Positions 53,171 through 62,062 are shown, numbered from the stretch's first letter. The stretch is DNA of 64,000 bases from Mucilaginibacter sp. SMC90 (GCF_022811725.1 NZ_CP094527.1:4154001-4218000), one strand, 5' to 3'. Notes: generated by a model not told the origin, from the letters alone. Program-made: numbers and translations.

Positions 53171-53182
53171 GCAAACGTTTGC
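53171..53182 (-). promoter_or_regulatory. Candidate LacI-family operator before the GH35 gene
   Basis: GCAAACGTTTGC is a perfect 12-bp palindrome with the central CG typical of LacI/GalR-family operators. It lies between the upstream sigma gene and the beta-galactosidase gene, about 110 bp before the latter's start. The only LacI-family gene in the window is at 38616-39650. Confidence 0.6.
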
Positions 53183-53223
53183 TGAACTGTAAAATCAAAT
53201 TTAATAGCATAAAAAGACAGGTG

Positions 53224-54078
53224 TTAAACTTCAAGCTTTTGCAAGCTGGCACTTTCCCTGAGCTTACTGATGGCCCGGTTTCGTAACTGTCGCACCCTTT
53301 CTGCACTAACGCCAAGCCGGTTACCTATTTCGGGGGCCGAGAGCTCACTGTGCCCCTCAAGCCCATAATGATAAAATATAACCGAACGCTCGGCACCATT
53401 TAGCTTGCTCAGTAAATCATCAAGTTGTTGTTTAAGTTGAGATGCCTCCAAAAGGCCTTCTGCTCCGGGTTCATCGATATGTAAACGGTCGAGCAGACTG
53501 TATCCATCATCGCCCGGAGTATCCGATTTATCGTATGAATGCGTAAAGGGAGCAACATAAAGGGCCTCTTTTACCTTCCACTCGGCAGTATCCAAAAATG
53601 AGGCAATCTCATCCTGAACGGGCATTCGCTCCAATTGCTGCTCCAAAACGCCTGTTGCCCTGTTAACATGAACTATCATATCCACCTGGTTGGCAGGCAG
53701 GCGGATCATCCTTGTTTTATCAAGGAGTGCCTCCATGATGCGCTGCCTGATCCACCAAACAGCGTAAGATATAAATTTGAAGCCGCGGGTTTCATCAAAC
53801 CGTTTCGCGGCTTCAAGCAAACCTAAATTACCCTCGCTTATCAAATCGCCCATGGGCATTCCCTGGTGCTGATATTTCTTTGCCACCGAAACCACAAAAC
53901 GCAGATTGGCTTTTACCAGCTTGTGTAAAGCTGACATGTCTCCCTGCCTTATCTTTCCGGCCAAAAGCACTTCCTCTTCCGCACTGATGGTTGGCTCACG
54001 GGTTATATCGCTGAAATACTTCTCCAGCGAAGCAGCATCACGGGCGGTGATCGATTGGGTAATGTTCAGCTCTTTCAT
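53224..54078 (-). CDS. RpoD-like group 2 sigma factor (paralogue)
   Basis: Sigma-70 factor of 284 residues without a long region 1. It has ANLRFVVSVAKKYQHQGM, DLISEGNLGLLEAAKRFDETRGFKF and ISYAVWWIRQRIMEALLDKTRMIRLP (regions 2.2-3.0), and SAPEIGNRLGVSAERVRQLRNRAISKLRE (region 4.2). The canonical Bacteroidota RpoD has the same size. This copy departs from it in region 3 (QVDMIVHVNRATGVLEQQLERMP) and in region 4.1, so I read it as an alternative sigma close to RpoD rather than the housekeeping one. It follows the threonine dehydrogenase gene by 12 bp. Confidence 0.8.
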   Translation of the reverse strand: MKELNITQSITARDAASLEKYFSDITREPTISAEEEVLLAGKIRQGDMSALHKLVKANLRFVVSVAKKYQHQGMPMGDLISEGNLGLLEAAKRFDETRGFKFISYAVWWIRQRIMEALLDKTRMIRLPANQVDMIVHVNRATGVLEQQLERMPVQDEIASFLDTAEWKVKEALYVAPFTHSYDKSDTPGDDGYSLLDRLHIDEPGAEGLLEASQLKQQLDDLLSKLNGAERSVIFYHYGLEGHSELSAPEIGNRLGVSAERVRQLRNRAISKLRESASLQKLEV

Positions 54079-54090
54079 TGCTGCTGATTT

Positions 54091-55089
54091 TTAACTCACG
54101 GTTGCAGTATTACTATCATTTTTATAAACCGGTGCCAGGTGATGAAGCATATCAGCTGTCATGGCAGCAAGATCATATTCTGGTTGCCAGTTCCAGTCTT
54201 GTCTCGCTTCATTATCATCAACACCCGCCGGCCAAGAGTTTGCAATTGACTGACGTTTGTCTGCATTGTAGCTGATGGTAAAACCAGGCAGGTGTTTTTG
54301 CAATTCTGTTACTAAATCGGCAGGTGTAAAACTCAAAGCACCAATATTATATGCGCCTCGTTCTTTGAGGGCCTTTGCCGGGGCATTCATCAGTTCGATG
54401 GTTGCCCTTACTGCATCCTCCATGTACATCATCGGCAAAGCCGTGTCTTGGTCCAGGTAGCATTCGTATGATCCATTCTGCAAAGCCTCGTGAAATATCG
54501 CTACGGCATAGTCTGTAGTACCACCACCAGCCGGGGCACTATAACTGATCAAGCCGGGATAACGAATACTTCGCACATCAAGCCCATAGTGCTCCCTATA
54601 GTAGGCACACCATTGTTCGCCGGCTTCTTTACTTATACCATAAACCGTTTGCGGATCAAGTAACGCATCCTGCGGGCTGATCTTACGTGCGGTTGATGGC
54701 CCAAATACAGCTATACTGCTTGGCCAAAATATCTTTTCCAATTTATGATCTTTGGCAACTTCTAATATGTTCAGTAAGCTTTGCATATTCAGATGCCATG
54801 CCTTTAGCGGGGCTTCTTCTCCTTTGGCCGATAAGGTAGCCGCAAGATGATAAATTTGAGTTACTTTGTAACTAATAACCAGGTTTTCGATTTCATCCTT
54901 ATCCAATACATTTAGTTGATGATATGGCCGGTCTGAATCTGGTATTGCAGAGGCATCGCGCAGGTCGGTAGCAATTACTTGCTTCCTGCCATAGGCGTTT
55001 CGCAGGGCGGCAACCAGTTCGGTACCTATTTGCCCGCGGGCACCGGTAACAAGGATCACCGGCAATGGTTGATTTTTATCGTATTCCAT
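54091..55089 (-). CDS. tdh: SDR-type L-threonine 3-dehydrogenase
   Basis: NAD-dependent enzyme oxidising threonine to 2-amino-3-ketobutyrate. It is an extended SDR with GARGQIG at residues 17-23, the catalytic Ser in WPSSIAVFGPST, Tyr/Lys in TVYGISKEAGEQWC, and the family signature DVRSIRYPGLIS followed by GGGTTDYAVAIFHEAL. TALPMMYMEDAVRATIELMNAP is also as in the characterised Flavobacterium/Cupriavidus-type enzymes, which differ from the zinc-dependent Tdh. It is 332 residues. A divergent Lrp/AsnC regulator gene 148 bp away probably controls it. Confidence 0.92.
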   Translation of the reverse strand: MEYDKNQPLPVILVTGARGQIGTELVAALRNAYGRKQVIATDLRDASAIPDSDRPYHQLNVLDKDEIENLVISYKVTQIYHLAATLSAKGEEAPLKAWHLNMQSLLNILEVAKDHKLEKIFWPSSIAVFGPSTARKISPQDALLDPQTVYGISKEAGEQWCAYYREHYGLDVRSIRYPGLISYSAPAGGGTTDYAVAIFHEALQNGSYECYLDQDTALPMMYMEDAVRATIELMNAPAKALKERGAYNIGALSFTPADLVTELQKHLPGFTISYNADKRQSIANSWPAGVDDNEARQDWNWQPEYDLAAMTADMLHHLAPVYKNDSNTATVS

Positions 55090-55237
55090 AGTATTATGAT
55101 GTAAAATTGTATATTCACAAACTCATAATCCATACAATACTTAAAATTTGGTTTTACAACCTGAAAATACATCCCAAATGGGGTTTTAAAACTTTTGGCA
55201 AATAATTGATAATTGTATTTTAGTTTTTGTAACTCTT

Positions 55238-55711
55238 ATGCTCGACCAACTTGACGATACCGATATCCGCATACTTCAATTACTTCAGGAAAATGCACGC
55301 CTTACCGGCCAGGAAATAGGTTTAAAGCTTAATAAAACTACTACACCTATCAATAACCGGATCCGCTCGTTACAGGAACGCGGCTATATTAAAAAGTATG
55401 TTGCAGTGCTTGATCATGAAAAACTGGAGCTTGATTTCATGACCTTTACTCATGTGCAACTAAAAGATCACAGTCAGCACAGCTTGAGCCATTTTGAAAG
55501 CGAGATCATTAAACTTCCTGAAGTGCTGGAATGCTACCACCTAACCGGCGACTTTGATTTTATTTTAAAGGTTACGGTAAAAGACCGTAAAGAATACCAT
55601 GATTTTTTGATGAACAGGCTTTTTGCCATCATCGCCATTGGCAAGGTGGAAACCAAGCTTGTAATGAAAGCAGCAAAAACAGAAACTGCATTACCAATCA
55701 GAAAGCACTAA
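55238..55711 (+). CDS. Lrp/AsnC-family transcriptional regulator
   Basis: Amino-acid-responsive regulator of 157 residues. The N-terminal helix-turn-helix (LDDTDIRILQLLQENARLTG, residues about 4-50) is followed by the RAM/AsnC ligand-binding domain, with VLECYHLTGDFDFILKVTV near residue 100. It is divergent from the threonine dehydrogenase gene, so local control of threonine catabolism is likely. The start is the ATG at 55238; a TTTTTG-rich -7-like stretch lies just upstream. Confidence 0.9.
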   Translation: MLDQLDDTDIRILQLLQENARLTGQEIGLKLNKTTTPINNRIRSLQERGYIKKYVAVLDHEKLELDFMTFTHVQLKDHSQHSLSHFESEIIKLPEVLECYHLTGDFDFILKVTVKDRKEYHDFLMNRLFAIIAIGKVETKLVMKAAKTETALPIRKH

Positions 55712-55722
55712 GTCCCGGATAG

Positions 55723-56031
55723 TTAAAAATAATGTTCTGTTGACGCAACGAGTGAAAGTAGTTCCAGCTTGGGTTCAACTTCTAAATCACTGGCCTCAAG
55801 TTCGCTTGCAAATTTGTGAAACGACTTCAATCCCTGAAGCACCTGGTGAGCTTCTTCATTCTCCAATTGGTCAAAATGCATAAATGTTTTTCCATCGGGC
55901 AATAACCATGCAGTATACTTAATACCAGGGTGGCCCAAACCTTTAAGCTCTTCAACAATGGCAGCAATATTTTGTTGATTGGTAGCCGCAAATTCGGGGC
56001 GTGTGGTGTATTGTACTCTTACTATTTTCAT
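55723..56031 (-). CDS. Small dimeric alpha/beta-barrel-like protein, unknown function
   Basis: A 102-residue soluble protein. Its order of strands and helices (KIVRVQYTTRPEF..., helix with QQNIAAIVEELKGLG, then IKYTAWLLPDGKTFMHFDQLENEEA) resembles ferredoxin-like dimeric barrel proteins such as antibiotic-biosynthesis monooxygenases. No catalytic residue can be singled out. It is convergent with the Lrp-type gene and divergent from arsR-MFS. Confidence 0.6.
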   Translation of the reverse strand: MKIVRVQYTTRPEFAATNQQNIAAIVEELKGLGHPGIKYTAWLLPDGKTFMHFDQLENEEAHQVLQGLKSFHKFASELEASDLEVEPKLELLSLVASTEHYF

Positions 56032-56170
56032 ACCATGAAGCTAAATTAAAGACGATTATTGCCAAACACGCAAACGTGCCAACTAACAGGGGCATTTGCG
56101 CCAAAACCAAATACTACCGGATACTTCGTCTGCACAACTATATCTTCATTGTCATTTCAGTGTTTAAAAC

Positions 56171-56211
56171 ACATTGAAACATTTCTATATATTAATATTA
56201 TTTTACCTTTG
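56171..56211 (+). promoter_or_regulatory. ArsR operator candidate and -7 element
   Basis: ACATTGAAACATT at 56171-56183 is followed by an ATATTAATAT palindrome (56190-56199). TACCTTTG (56204-56211), an exact -7 match, comes next. Nearly the same AT-rich block recurs before the MFS gene, as expected for ArsR-type autorepression. Confidence 0.6.
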
Positions 56212-56251
56212 CATCATCAACCATTGATGAACGTTATTGGGGTAAAATATA

Positions 56252-56527
56252 ATGGATAATAAAAAAATAGAAAAAATATCCCGGGCATTAAGCGATATAA
56301 ACCGGATAGCTATCTTACAGCAATTTAAAAAAAAGAAGGATTGCCTTTATTGTGCTGAAGTAAACGATTTACTTGATCTTACCCAACCATCCGTATCTCA
56401 CCATCTTAAACAATTGGTCGATGCTGATTTATTGCTACCACAAAAGGAAGGCCGCAACTTAAAATATGTGCTAAATCAGGATGTGCTTGATGAGTACATC
56501 GCCTCCCTCAACGAATTAAAAAGCTAA
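56252..56527 (+). CDS. ArsR-family winged-helix repressor
   Basis: Small repressor of 91 residues. RALSDINRIAILQQF (11-25) is the usual ArsR first helix. The DNA-binding helix is TQPSVSHHLKQLVDADLL (about 44-61), with a beta-wing KEGRNLKYVL. Cys31 and Cys34 (DCLYCAEV) sit where ArsR/SmtB proteins carry the alpha-3 metal or metalloid thiols, so it may sense a thiol-reactive ligand. The MFS gene lies 76 bp downstream. Confidence 0.88.
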   Translation: MDNKKIEKISRALSDINRIAILQQFKKKKDCLYCAEVNDLLDLTQPSVSHHLKQLVDADLLLPQKEGRNLKYVLNQDVLDEYIASLNELKS

Positions 56528-56567
56528 GCACAAACCTTCGGAAGCAGATACAGTTTCTCGAATTAAA

Positions 56568-56598
56568 ACATCGAAACATTCAAATATTTAAATATATC
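56568..56598 (+). promoter_or_regulatory. Second ArsR operator candidate, before the MFS gene
   Basis: ACATCGAAACATT (56568-56580) followed by the palindrome ATATTTAAATAT (56584-56595) repeats the layout before arsR. It ends 5 bp before the MFS start codon, so bound repressor would block initiation of transcription or readthrough. Confidence 0.6.
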
Positions 56599-56603
56599 GA
56601 CTC

Positions 56604-57815
56604 ATGAATAAATCAATCTATATTATGGCCCTTGGTGCTTTCGGCATCATAACTACTGAGTTTGGGGTTATCGGTATCCTCCCCGATCTGGTAAAGGAAT
56701 TTCATATTTCAATTGATACAGCAGGCTGGCTGCTTAGTGCGTTTGCCTTAACAGTGGCGCTTGCAGGGCCTTTTACCAATATGCTTACAGCACGCCTTAA
56801 CCGTAAATTTATTATGTGCCTGGTACTGGGAATATTTGTTATTTCTAATTTACTATCGGCAATAGCACCAAACTTTACAATACTGATGATAGCCCGAATT
56901 TTGCCGGCATTTTTACATCCTGTATTTTGGGCTGTATCGATAACAGCAGCTGCAAAGCAGGCTGGCCCAAAAGATGCACCAAAAGCTATCTCCATAGTTA
57001 TGGCCGGACTTAGTGTAGCAACTGTACTCGGCGTCCCTTTAACCACCTACATGGCCGACCTTTTTAGTTGGAGAGCGTCCTTCATATTGTCGGCGGCCAT
57101 TAACTTACTGGCTTTTGGCGCATTAACACTATTTGCACCATCAATGCCTGTTAATGAGGAGCAAGCAAGTCCTAAAAGCCAGGTAAAGGTACTGCGCAAT
57201 ATGCATTTATGGGTTAAGTTACTGGCGTCAACTATTATTTTAGCGGGTATGTTTGCCACGTATGGTTACCTTGCCGAGTACCTGGACAAAGTATCGCGCA
57301 TGAGCGGAGCGCAGATTAGCATTATGCTGCTGGTATTTGGCGTTACAGGTATAGCAGGTAACTGGCTTATGGGCATTGCGCTAAGTAAAAACATGATACT
57401 TACTATGCGCCTGTTTTTAATTTCATTGGTTGCAACCCACTTACTGGCATACCAGTTTGGAGGATATTTTATCCCGATGATTGCTATCCTTTCGGTTTGG
57501 GGATTTATACATACAGGCGGATTTCTCGCAGCCAATATACAGGTTACCCATGGTATGCAGGAACCTGACCTTGATTTTGTAAACGGATTACTCCAATCCT
57601 TTTTTAACGCAGGTATTACGCTGGGCACCTTGCTGGGAGGCTTTGTGATTGCCCACTACGGTATTCATGAGGTAATTTGGATGACGGTACCTTTACTTAC
57701 GCTTGCCTTTGGAATGAGCTTTATCACCTCAGGCACCGCCGGGAAAACAACATCAATGCAGATTGAAGTATTGCCATCAGAGGTTGAAACAATAGAGGTT
57801 GCAGTTTGTGAGTAA
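56604..57815 (+). CDS. MFS efflux transporter (DHA1 family)
   Basis: Twelve-helix major facilitator of 403 residues. The N-terminus MALGAFGIITTEFGVIGILP and the motif LTARLNRKFIM (loop 2-3, MFS motif A position) are typical of DHA1 drug and sugar-efflux proteins of the AraJ/YdhP type. VAGLSVATV-like helix 5 (MAGLSVATVLGVPL) carries motif C of antiporters. The upstream ArsR gene and shared operator suggest induction by the compound it exports. Substrate unknown. Confidence 0.85.
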   Translation: MNKSIYIMALGAFGIITTEFGVIGILPDLVKEFHISIDTAGWLLSAFALTVALAGPFTNMLTARLNRKFIMCLVLGIFVISNLLSAIAPNFTILMIARILPAFLHPVFWAVSITAAAKQAGPKDAPKAISIVMAGLSVATVLGVPLTTYMADLFSWRASFILSAAINLLAFGALTLFAPSMPVNEEQASPKSQVKVLRNMHLWVKLLASTIILAGMFATYGYLAEYLDKVSRMSGAQISIMLLVFGVTGIAGNWLMGIALSKNMILTMRLFLISLVATHLLAYQFGGYFIPMIAILSVWGFIHTGGFLAANIQVTHGMQEPDLDFVNGLLQSFFNAGITLGTLLGGFVIAHYGIHEVIWMTVPLLTLAFGMSFITSGTAGKTTSMQIEVLPSEVETIEVAVCE

Positions 57816-57841
57816 ATAACCAGGCTTGATAATAAACTAAA

Positions 57842-57879
57842 AAAAGGAATCTCCTGGTGTTAGGCCAGAGATTCCTTTT
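57842..57879. terminator. Terminator after the MFS gene
   Basis: AAAAGGAATCT pairs with AGATTCCTTTT, with an inner CTGG/CCAG pairing and one bulged base, and ends in T residues. It lies 26 bp after the MFS stop and about 60 bp before the end of the convergent GH106 gene. Confidence 0.75.
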
Positions 57880-57939
57880 GAGCATTTTTAGCTTACAAGG
57901 AAAGTACCTGTATGCCTTCAAGTCTATTTTGTCGAACTA

Positions 57940-60900
57940 TCAGAAGTCGCTTTGCTGTATTGTAACAGGGCCAATTAATCCCGATTTTAATAGCGGTGAA
58001 TCCTTTGTATAAAATTTATGAGTGGTAAACGCGAACCGTTGGCTTTTACGGGGCATTCCCTTTATTAGCCATTCTGGCCACCTCCCATCGCCTTGGATCC
58101 CGTCGTCAGGTAGTCTTTCATCCCCAATCAATCTGTTGGGCCATAGGTTTACAACTTCTATTTCTAATAGGTTGTGCTTTTTTAAATCAGCAGTGCTGAT
58201 ATCAATTCGCCAGGGGGCGGTCCAAAGAATGCCAACATTTTTACCGTTTAATTTTACCCGCGCCATGTTGTTTACCTCACCGAGATCAAGGCTGATCTTT
58301 TTGTTTTTTTGCAGTAATCCACCCGCGGGCAGGTCAAATGTTTTACGATATACTGCTGTGCCTGAATAATACTTGATGCCATCTTCCGGTCGCTGGGTCC
58401 AGTCCTTTAACATATCAAACTGTACAGACCTGGGGCCTCCCCATTTAGGGTCGAAACTTACCTGCCACGGGCCGTTCAAGGTTTTTATTGTTCTATAATC
58501 TGCGAAATTTTTGTGGTTTACTGCAGATATATTTTTAGTAAACAGAACAAAATAACTTTGATACGGCTCAAATTTTAAAGGAACTGATGTAAGTTCCCCA
58601 TTTCTTGAATATTCGGGAAGCACCCGCACGCTGGCGGTTACAGGGTCCCAAAGTTGTACGGTATTATTACCCGTGCGGAATAATGCAGTAGCAGCAACTT
58701 GTTGATCTGTTCTGTTTGAAACGAAATAGACATCATCATTACCAACAACACGGTGGGTGTATCTTAACTGACCGTTTGCGGCAAAATCCAGCTCGATGTG
58801 CATTTTTTTCAGGATTGCGGCAGTAAGTTGATATGCAGGATAAAGATTGTCAATGTTGTTATTCAAATCGCCGCCCCATATTAATTTACCCTTTCCAAAC
58901 TTATGCTCTGTTTGCTCACTGGGTTCTTGTAAACTACCCCATAATTTCGTGACCATTGCTGCAAGCTGTTCATCGCACGTAGGATAATCAGAAAGCCCCG
59001 GAGATTTTAAGGGAGGAGAACCCACAACAGTGGCACCGTTACTTATTAGTTCAGTGATTTTTTGCAACAACGCCCTTGTCATGGTTTTTACGGCAGGTAA
59101 AACCAGTAACCTGTAACTGGCTCCGCCAGGAAACACGATCTGCCCGTTTTGAACAGTTGCCTTATACAATTGGGCCGGCGAACAGCCGTCAAAATTATAA
59201 CCTTTTCTGTCAGGAATTACCTCATCCCCATCCATTGCTGACGACGGTGGCCTGAATACATGCGGAGAGCCTTCGGGAGTAAGATAAAGCACATCGGCCA
59301 CAGCCCTGCCCTGCTGCAACATATACTGGCAGCGCGATACGTAATCATGATACCCTTTTACCATCGGCCACCAGGTTTGGTTTCTGTCCCAATGTACGCC
59401 ATAAGGGCCCATGGTAGCACCGGGCCTTAAAGAGTCGGCCAGGAATTGATTTTGGAACGTATGGTAAACAAAACGGTTTATCCCTGTAGCAAATGCCCAG
59501 TCGCCCTGGTTTTTCATCGAACCCGGATATTGTTTCCACATATCATTATCGGCGGTAAAAGCCTCTGCAGGGATTAATGATTTACCGTTTATATGCCCTA
59601 TGGAAGTTGCTTCAATACAGCTAAAAGATGAATTAAAGCCATATCCTTTGCTCCAAAACTCGCACATAGGTACATCTGCAATATTGCCAAGTTCAAGATC
59701 GGCCGTTGGGTTCATGTCGTAAGGTTCAATTGATAACTTTAATCCAAGTTTGTGCGCATACTTTTTCACGTAACCGGCGTGGTTTTCTAAAACCAGTTCC
59801 TGTGAGGTTTGGCGCAGGTCCCACAAAAAACGTTCGCTTATTTCATTGCTTTCAACCACATTGCCCGCATAAACAGGGTAATAAGGTAAAGGGTCGTAAC
59901 CTCTTCGCTTTATAAACTCGGCCCTGAAATTTCCAGTCCAGTTTTGCGCCCCCATTTCCCAACTGTCTATGTGTAATCTTTTTAAGCCCCCGGGTACAGC
60001 CGCATCAGGCATTCCGGCTTTACGCAGCAGCTTGCCAATATAATTTTCTAAGTGTGATTTAAGCGCTACTGTATCAAATTTATCTTCTTCAAAACCTAAA
60101 CCGGGCACAGGTGCCGGGCGGGTAATAGCGCCATTGTTTCGTTTGCCTAAGCGCATCACTGTCCATTTTCCATTTGGGGCGGTCCAGTTAAGCGTGCCAT
60201 CTGCACGCAATTTAGCAGTAAGATCAATGATCTTACTTTTATCTATTACGGCATCTTTAGTAACTTCCGGATATTTGGCCGTATAGGGAAGGTATTGTTT
60301 TACACCTTTTACAGACGAGTAAGGAGCGCGATAGTATAAAGCCTTTTCATCGATATCAGCTATTTTAACCGAAGTTTCTGCCGGAGTTGGATAGGCTATT
60401 ACCGCAATATCCTCGTAAAAATCATTCCATTGCTTTTTTAATTCTGGTGTAAATGCGCCTTCTCCAAAATAAGGGGCCTTGGGTTGCGGAACGGGCAATT
60501 TGATCTGCTGCGCTGTTCCTCCTGTTATATTAACGGTACTACTTACCAAATGCTGCATAGATTGTGATACAGGTACCCAAGGGCCACCGCTGCCAGTCCA
60601 TCCGGGCCCTATGCCAAGTGTTATTTCAATACCTAAACGTTTGGCCTCCTTTACAGCGTGGGCAAACATATTTTGCCACTCTTCGCTCAAAAAATCAACA
60701 GAGCCACGAGGGATACCTACGTTCACTTCCAAAAATATCAAATTACTGATTCCCGCCTTTTTCATAGATTCCAGATCAGAAGTAATTGACCTTGCCGACA
60801 TGTTGCCATCCATAAAATACCAGTACACACCCGGTTTTGCACTATCGGGCGGGTTAAGAAAACCTGCTTTCAATTTGCCCACTTGCGCCTGGCTTGCAAA

Positions 60901-60948
60901 CTGAAAACACAAAAAAATAATAAACGAGATTACAAAAGGCTTATACAT
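57940..60948 (-). CDS. Secreted GH106-type alpha-L-rhamnosidase
   Basis: A 1002-residue exported glycoside hydrolase with a signal peptide to about residue 21. It opens with the GH106 pattern FLNPPDSAKPGVYWYFMDGN, then DLESMKKAGISNLIFLEV and LGIGPGWTGSGGPWV. The catalytic barrel extends to about residue 600, and beta-sandwich sugar-binding domains follow, the last being GH2-like (NGPWQVSFDP..., VKLNGKNVGILWTAPWRIDI). GH106 enzymes release alpha-L-rhamnose from pectins and glycosides. It lies apart from any SusCD system. Substrate linkage cannot be read. Confidence 0.85.
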   Translation of the reverse strand: MYKPFVISFIIFLCFQFASQAQVGKLKAGFLNPPDSAKPGVYWYFMDGNMSARSITSDLESMKKAGISNLIFLEVNVGIPRGSVDFLSEEWQNMFAHAVKEAKRLGIEITLGIGPGWTGSGGPWVPVSQSMQHLVSSTVNITGGTAQQIKLPVPQPKAPYFGEGAFTPELKKQWNDFYEDIAVIAYPTPAETSVKIADIDEKALYYRAPYSSVKGVKQYLPYTAKYPEVTKDAVIDKSKIIDLTAKLRADGTLNWTAPNGKWTVMRLGKRNNGAITRPAPVPGLGFEEDKFDTVALKSHLENYIGKLLRKAGMPDAAVPGGLKRLHIDSWEMGAQNWTGNFRAEFIKRRGYDPLPYYPVYAGNVVESNEISERFLWDLRQTSQELVLENHAGYVKKYAHKLGLKLSIEPYDMNPTADLELGNIADVPMCEFWSKGYGFNSSFSCIEATSIGHINGKSLIPAEAFTADNDMWKQYPGSMKNQGDWAFATGINRFVYHTFQNQFLADSLRPGATMGPYGVHWDRNQTWWPMVKGYHDYVSRCQYMLQQGRAVADVLYLTPEGSPHVFRPPSSAMDGDEVIPDRKGYNFDGCSPAQLYKATVQNGQIVFPGGASYRLLVLPAVKTMTRALLQKITELISNGATVVGSPPLKSPGLSDYPTCDEQLAAMVTKLWGSLQEPSEQTEHKFGKGKLIWGGDLNNNIDNLYPAYQLTAAILKKMHIELDFAANGQLRYTHRVVGNDDVYFVSNRTDQQVAATALFRTGNNTVQLWDPVTASVRVLPEYSRNGELTSVPLKFEPYQSYFVLFTKNISAVNHKNFADYRTIKTLNGPWQVSFDPKWGGPRSVQFDMLKDWTQRPEDGIKYYSGTAVYRKTFDLPAGGLLQKNKKISLDLGEVNNMARVKLNGKNVGILWTAPWRIDISTADLKKHNLLEIEVVNLWPNRLIGDERLPDDGIQGDGRWPEWLIKGMPRKSQRFAFTTHKFYTKDSPLLKSGLIGPVTIQQSDF

Positions 60949-61073
60949 TTATTAAATATAAATAACTGGTAAATCAAAGCTATTTTAATTCCTATTAATC
61001 TGACGCTACTTATTTGATATTTAACTTATAATTTTTGATTTGCCGGGGCCGAAAAAACCGGTTATATTTCAAA

Positions 61074-61106
61074 TTTGATTTAATCAGTTTTTTGTTTTTA
61101 ATTTTG
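61074..61106 (+). promoter_or_regulatory. Promoter of the small + strand operon
   Basis: TTTG (61074-61077) and TAATTTTG (61099-61106) are separated by 21 bp, a textbook Bacteroidota pair. The first ATG is only 5 bp after the -7 element, so transcription may start at or next to the start codon. Confidence 0.7.
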
Positions 61107-61111
61107 TACCG

Positions 61112-61507
61112 ATGATGGACACGCTGCAAATAAAACTTATTAAAGAACAGCTTGATGAGCTAAAGGATGAACCTGAAAGCCTATCGAAGTTTCTGAACGT
61201 ATTATTTGAGCCTTTTTCAGCAAATTACGAACAGCTTAAATATGCACTGGAGCGCGAGTTCAGGCCGGAAGGCTCACCGGAAGTAACCCGTTTAAATTTT
61301 GACAGGATCAAATTTGATCAAAATGCCGGGCAAGGAAGCTTCCGCATTGTATTGGATGTTAATTATTCATTTGGCTGCGAGGATGTTGTTACGTTTAAAA
61401 AGGACCAAACATCAGAATGGACATTTCTTATTGACCATAAGCTTTTAATTGTGAGCTTTTTTAGCTCGCCTTATATCGATAGCCGCTCAACCGCCGACGA
61501 GTTTTAG
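61112..61507 (+). CDS. Uncharacterised 131-residue protein
   Basis: I do not recognise the family. It is a soluble protein with an N-terminal helix rich in Glu/Leu (about 5-50), followed by a beta-rich half (VTRLNFDRIKFD, GSFRIVLDVNYSFGCEDVVTF, WTFLIDHKLLIVSFF). It has two consecutive ATGs (61112 and 61115), and either may be used. It lies 10 bp before a methyltransferase gene and probably shares its transcript. No functional residues are evident. Confidence 0.65.
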   Translation: MMDTLQIKLIKEQLDELKDEPESLSKFLNVLFEPFSANYEQLKYALEREFRPEGSPEVTRLNFDRIKFDQNAGQGSFRIVLDVNYSFGCEDVVTFKKDQTSEWTFLIDHKLLIVSFFSSPYIDSRSTADEF

Positions 61508-61517
61508 TTGCTCAACT

Positions 61518-62027
61518 ATGCAACAATCTGAAGCTACAATACTGATTCAAAAAGGCATAACAAACGAGTTTCCGCAAAACTGGATTGATCTGGGCTGTGG
61601 TAACGGAACGTTCACACTTTCCCTCGCAAACCTCCTTCCTCTGGAAAGCCATATCACAGCTTTCGATAAAACCAGCCAGCAGTTACCATACTCTATTAAT
61701 GGGATCAAAATAGATTTCCGTAAAGCTGATTTTATAGATGAACAAATAGCCGTTAGCCCTTTAGACGGGATCCTCATGGCAAACTCATTACATTTTGTGG
61801 CCGACAAAACAAAACTGATCAAACAACTGGAAAACATATTTAAGGGCAATCCCAAGTTCCTGATTGTAGAATACGATACCACTACAGCCAGCCCATGGGT
61901 GCCGTATCCCATTTCTTATCAGAAACTAAACCAGGAATTTAATCAGTTAGGCTATCGAACAGATAAGTTAGCGGAGATGCCCTCAAAATTTGGTGGGATA
62001 ATTTATTCGGCGCTCGCATTCAAATAA
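61518..62027 (+). CDS. Small class I SAM-dependent methyltransferase
   Basis: A 169-residue enzyme with motif I in WIDLGCGNGTFTLSLA (near residues 22-37), an acidic motif II (ITAFDKTSQQL) and a motif IV-like LDGILMANSLHFV. It is short for the family and lacks a substrate-specific cap, so the target is unknown. It forms a two-gene operon with the preceding uncharacterised gene and converges on the GH110-like gene. Confidence 0.8.
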   Translation: MQQSEATILIQKGITNEFPQNWIDLGCGNGTFTLSLANLLPLESHITAFDKTSQQLPYSINGIKIDFRKADFIDEQIAVSPLDGILMANSLHFVADKTKLIKQLENIFKGNPKFLIVEYDTTTASPWVPYPISYQKLNQEFNQLGYRTDKLAEMPSKFGGIIYSALAFK

Positions 62028-62062
62028 AATAAGTTCATTTACTTCAATGCTGTAATGTTCTA

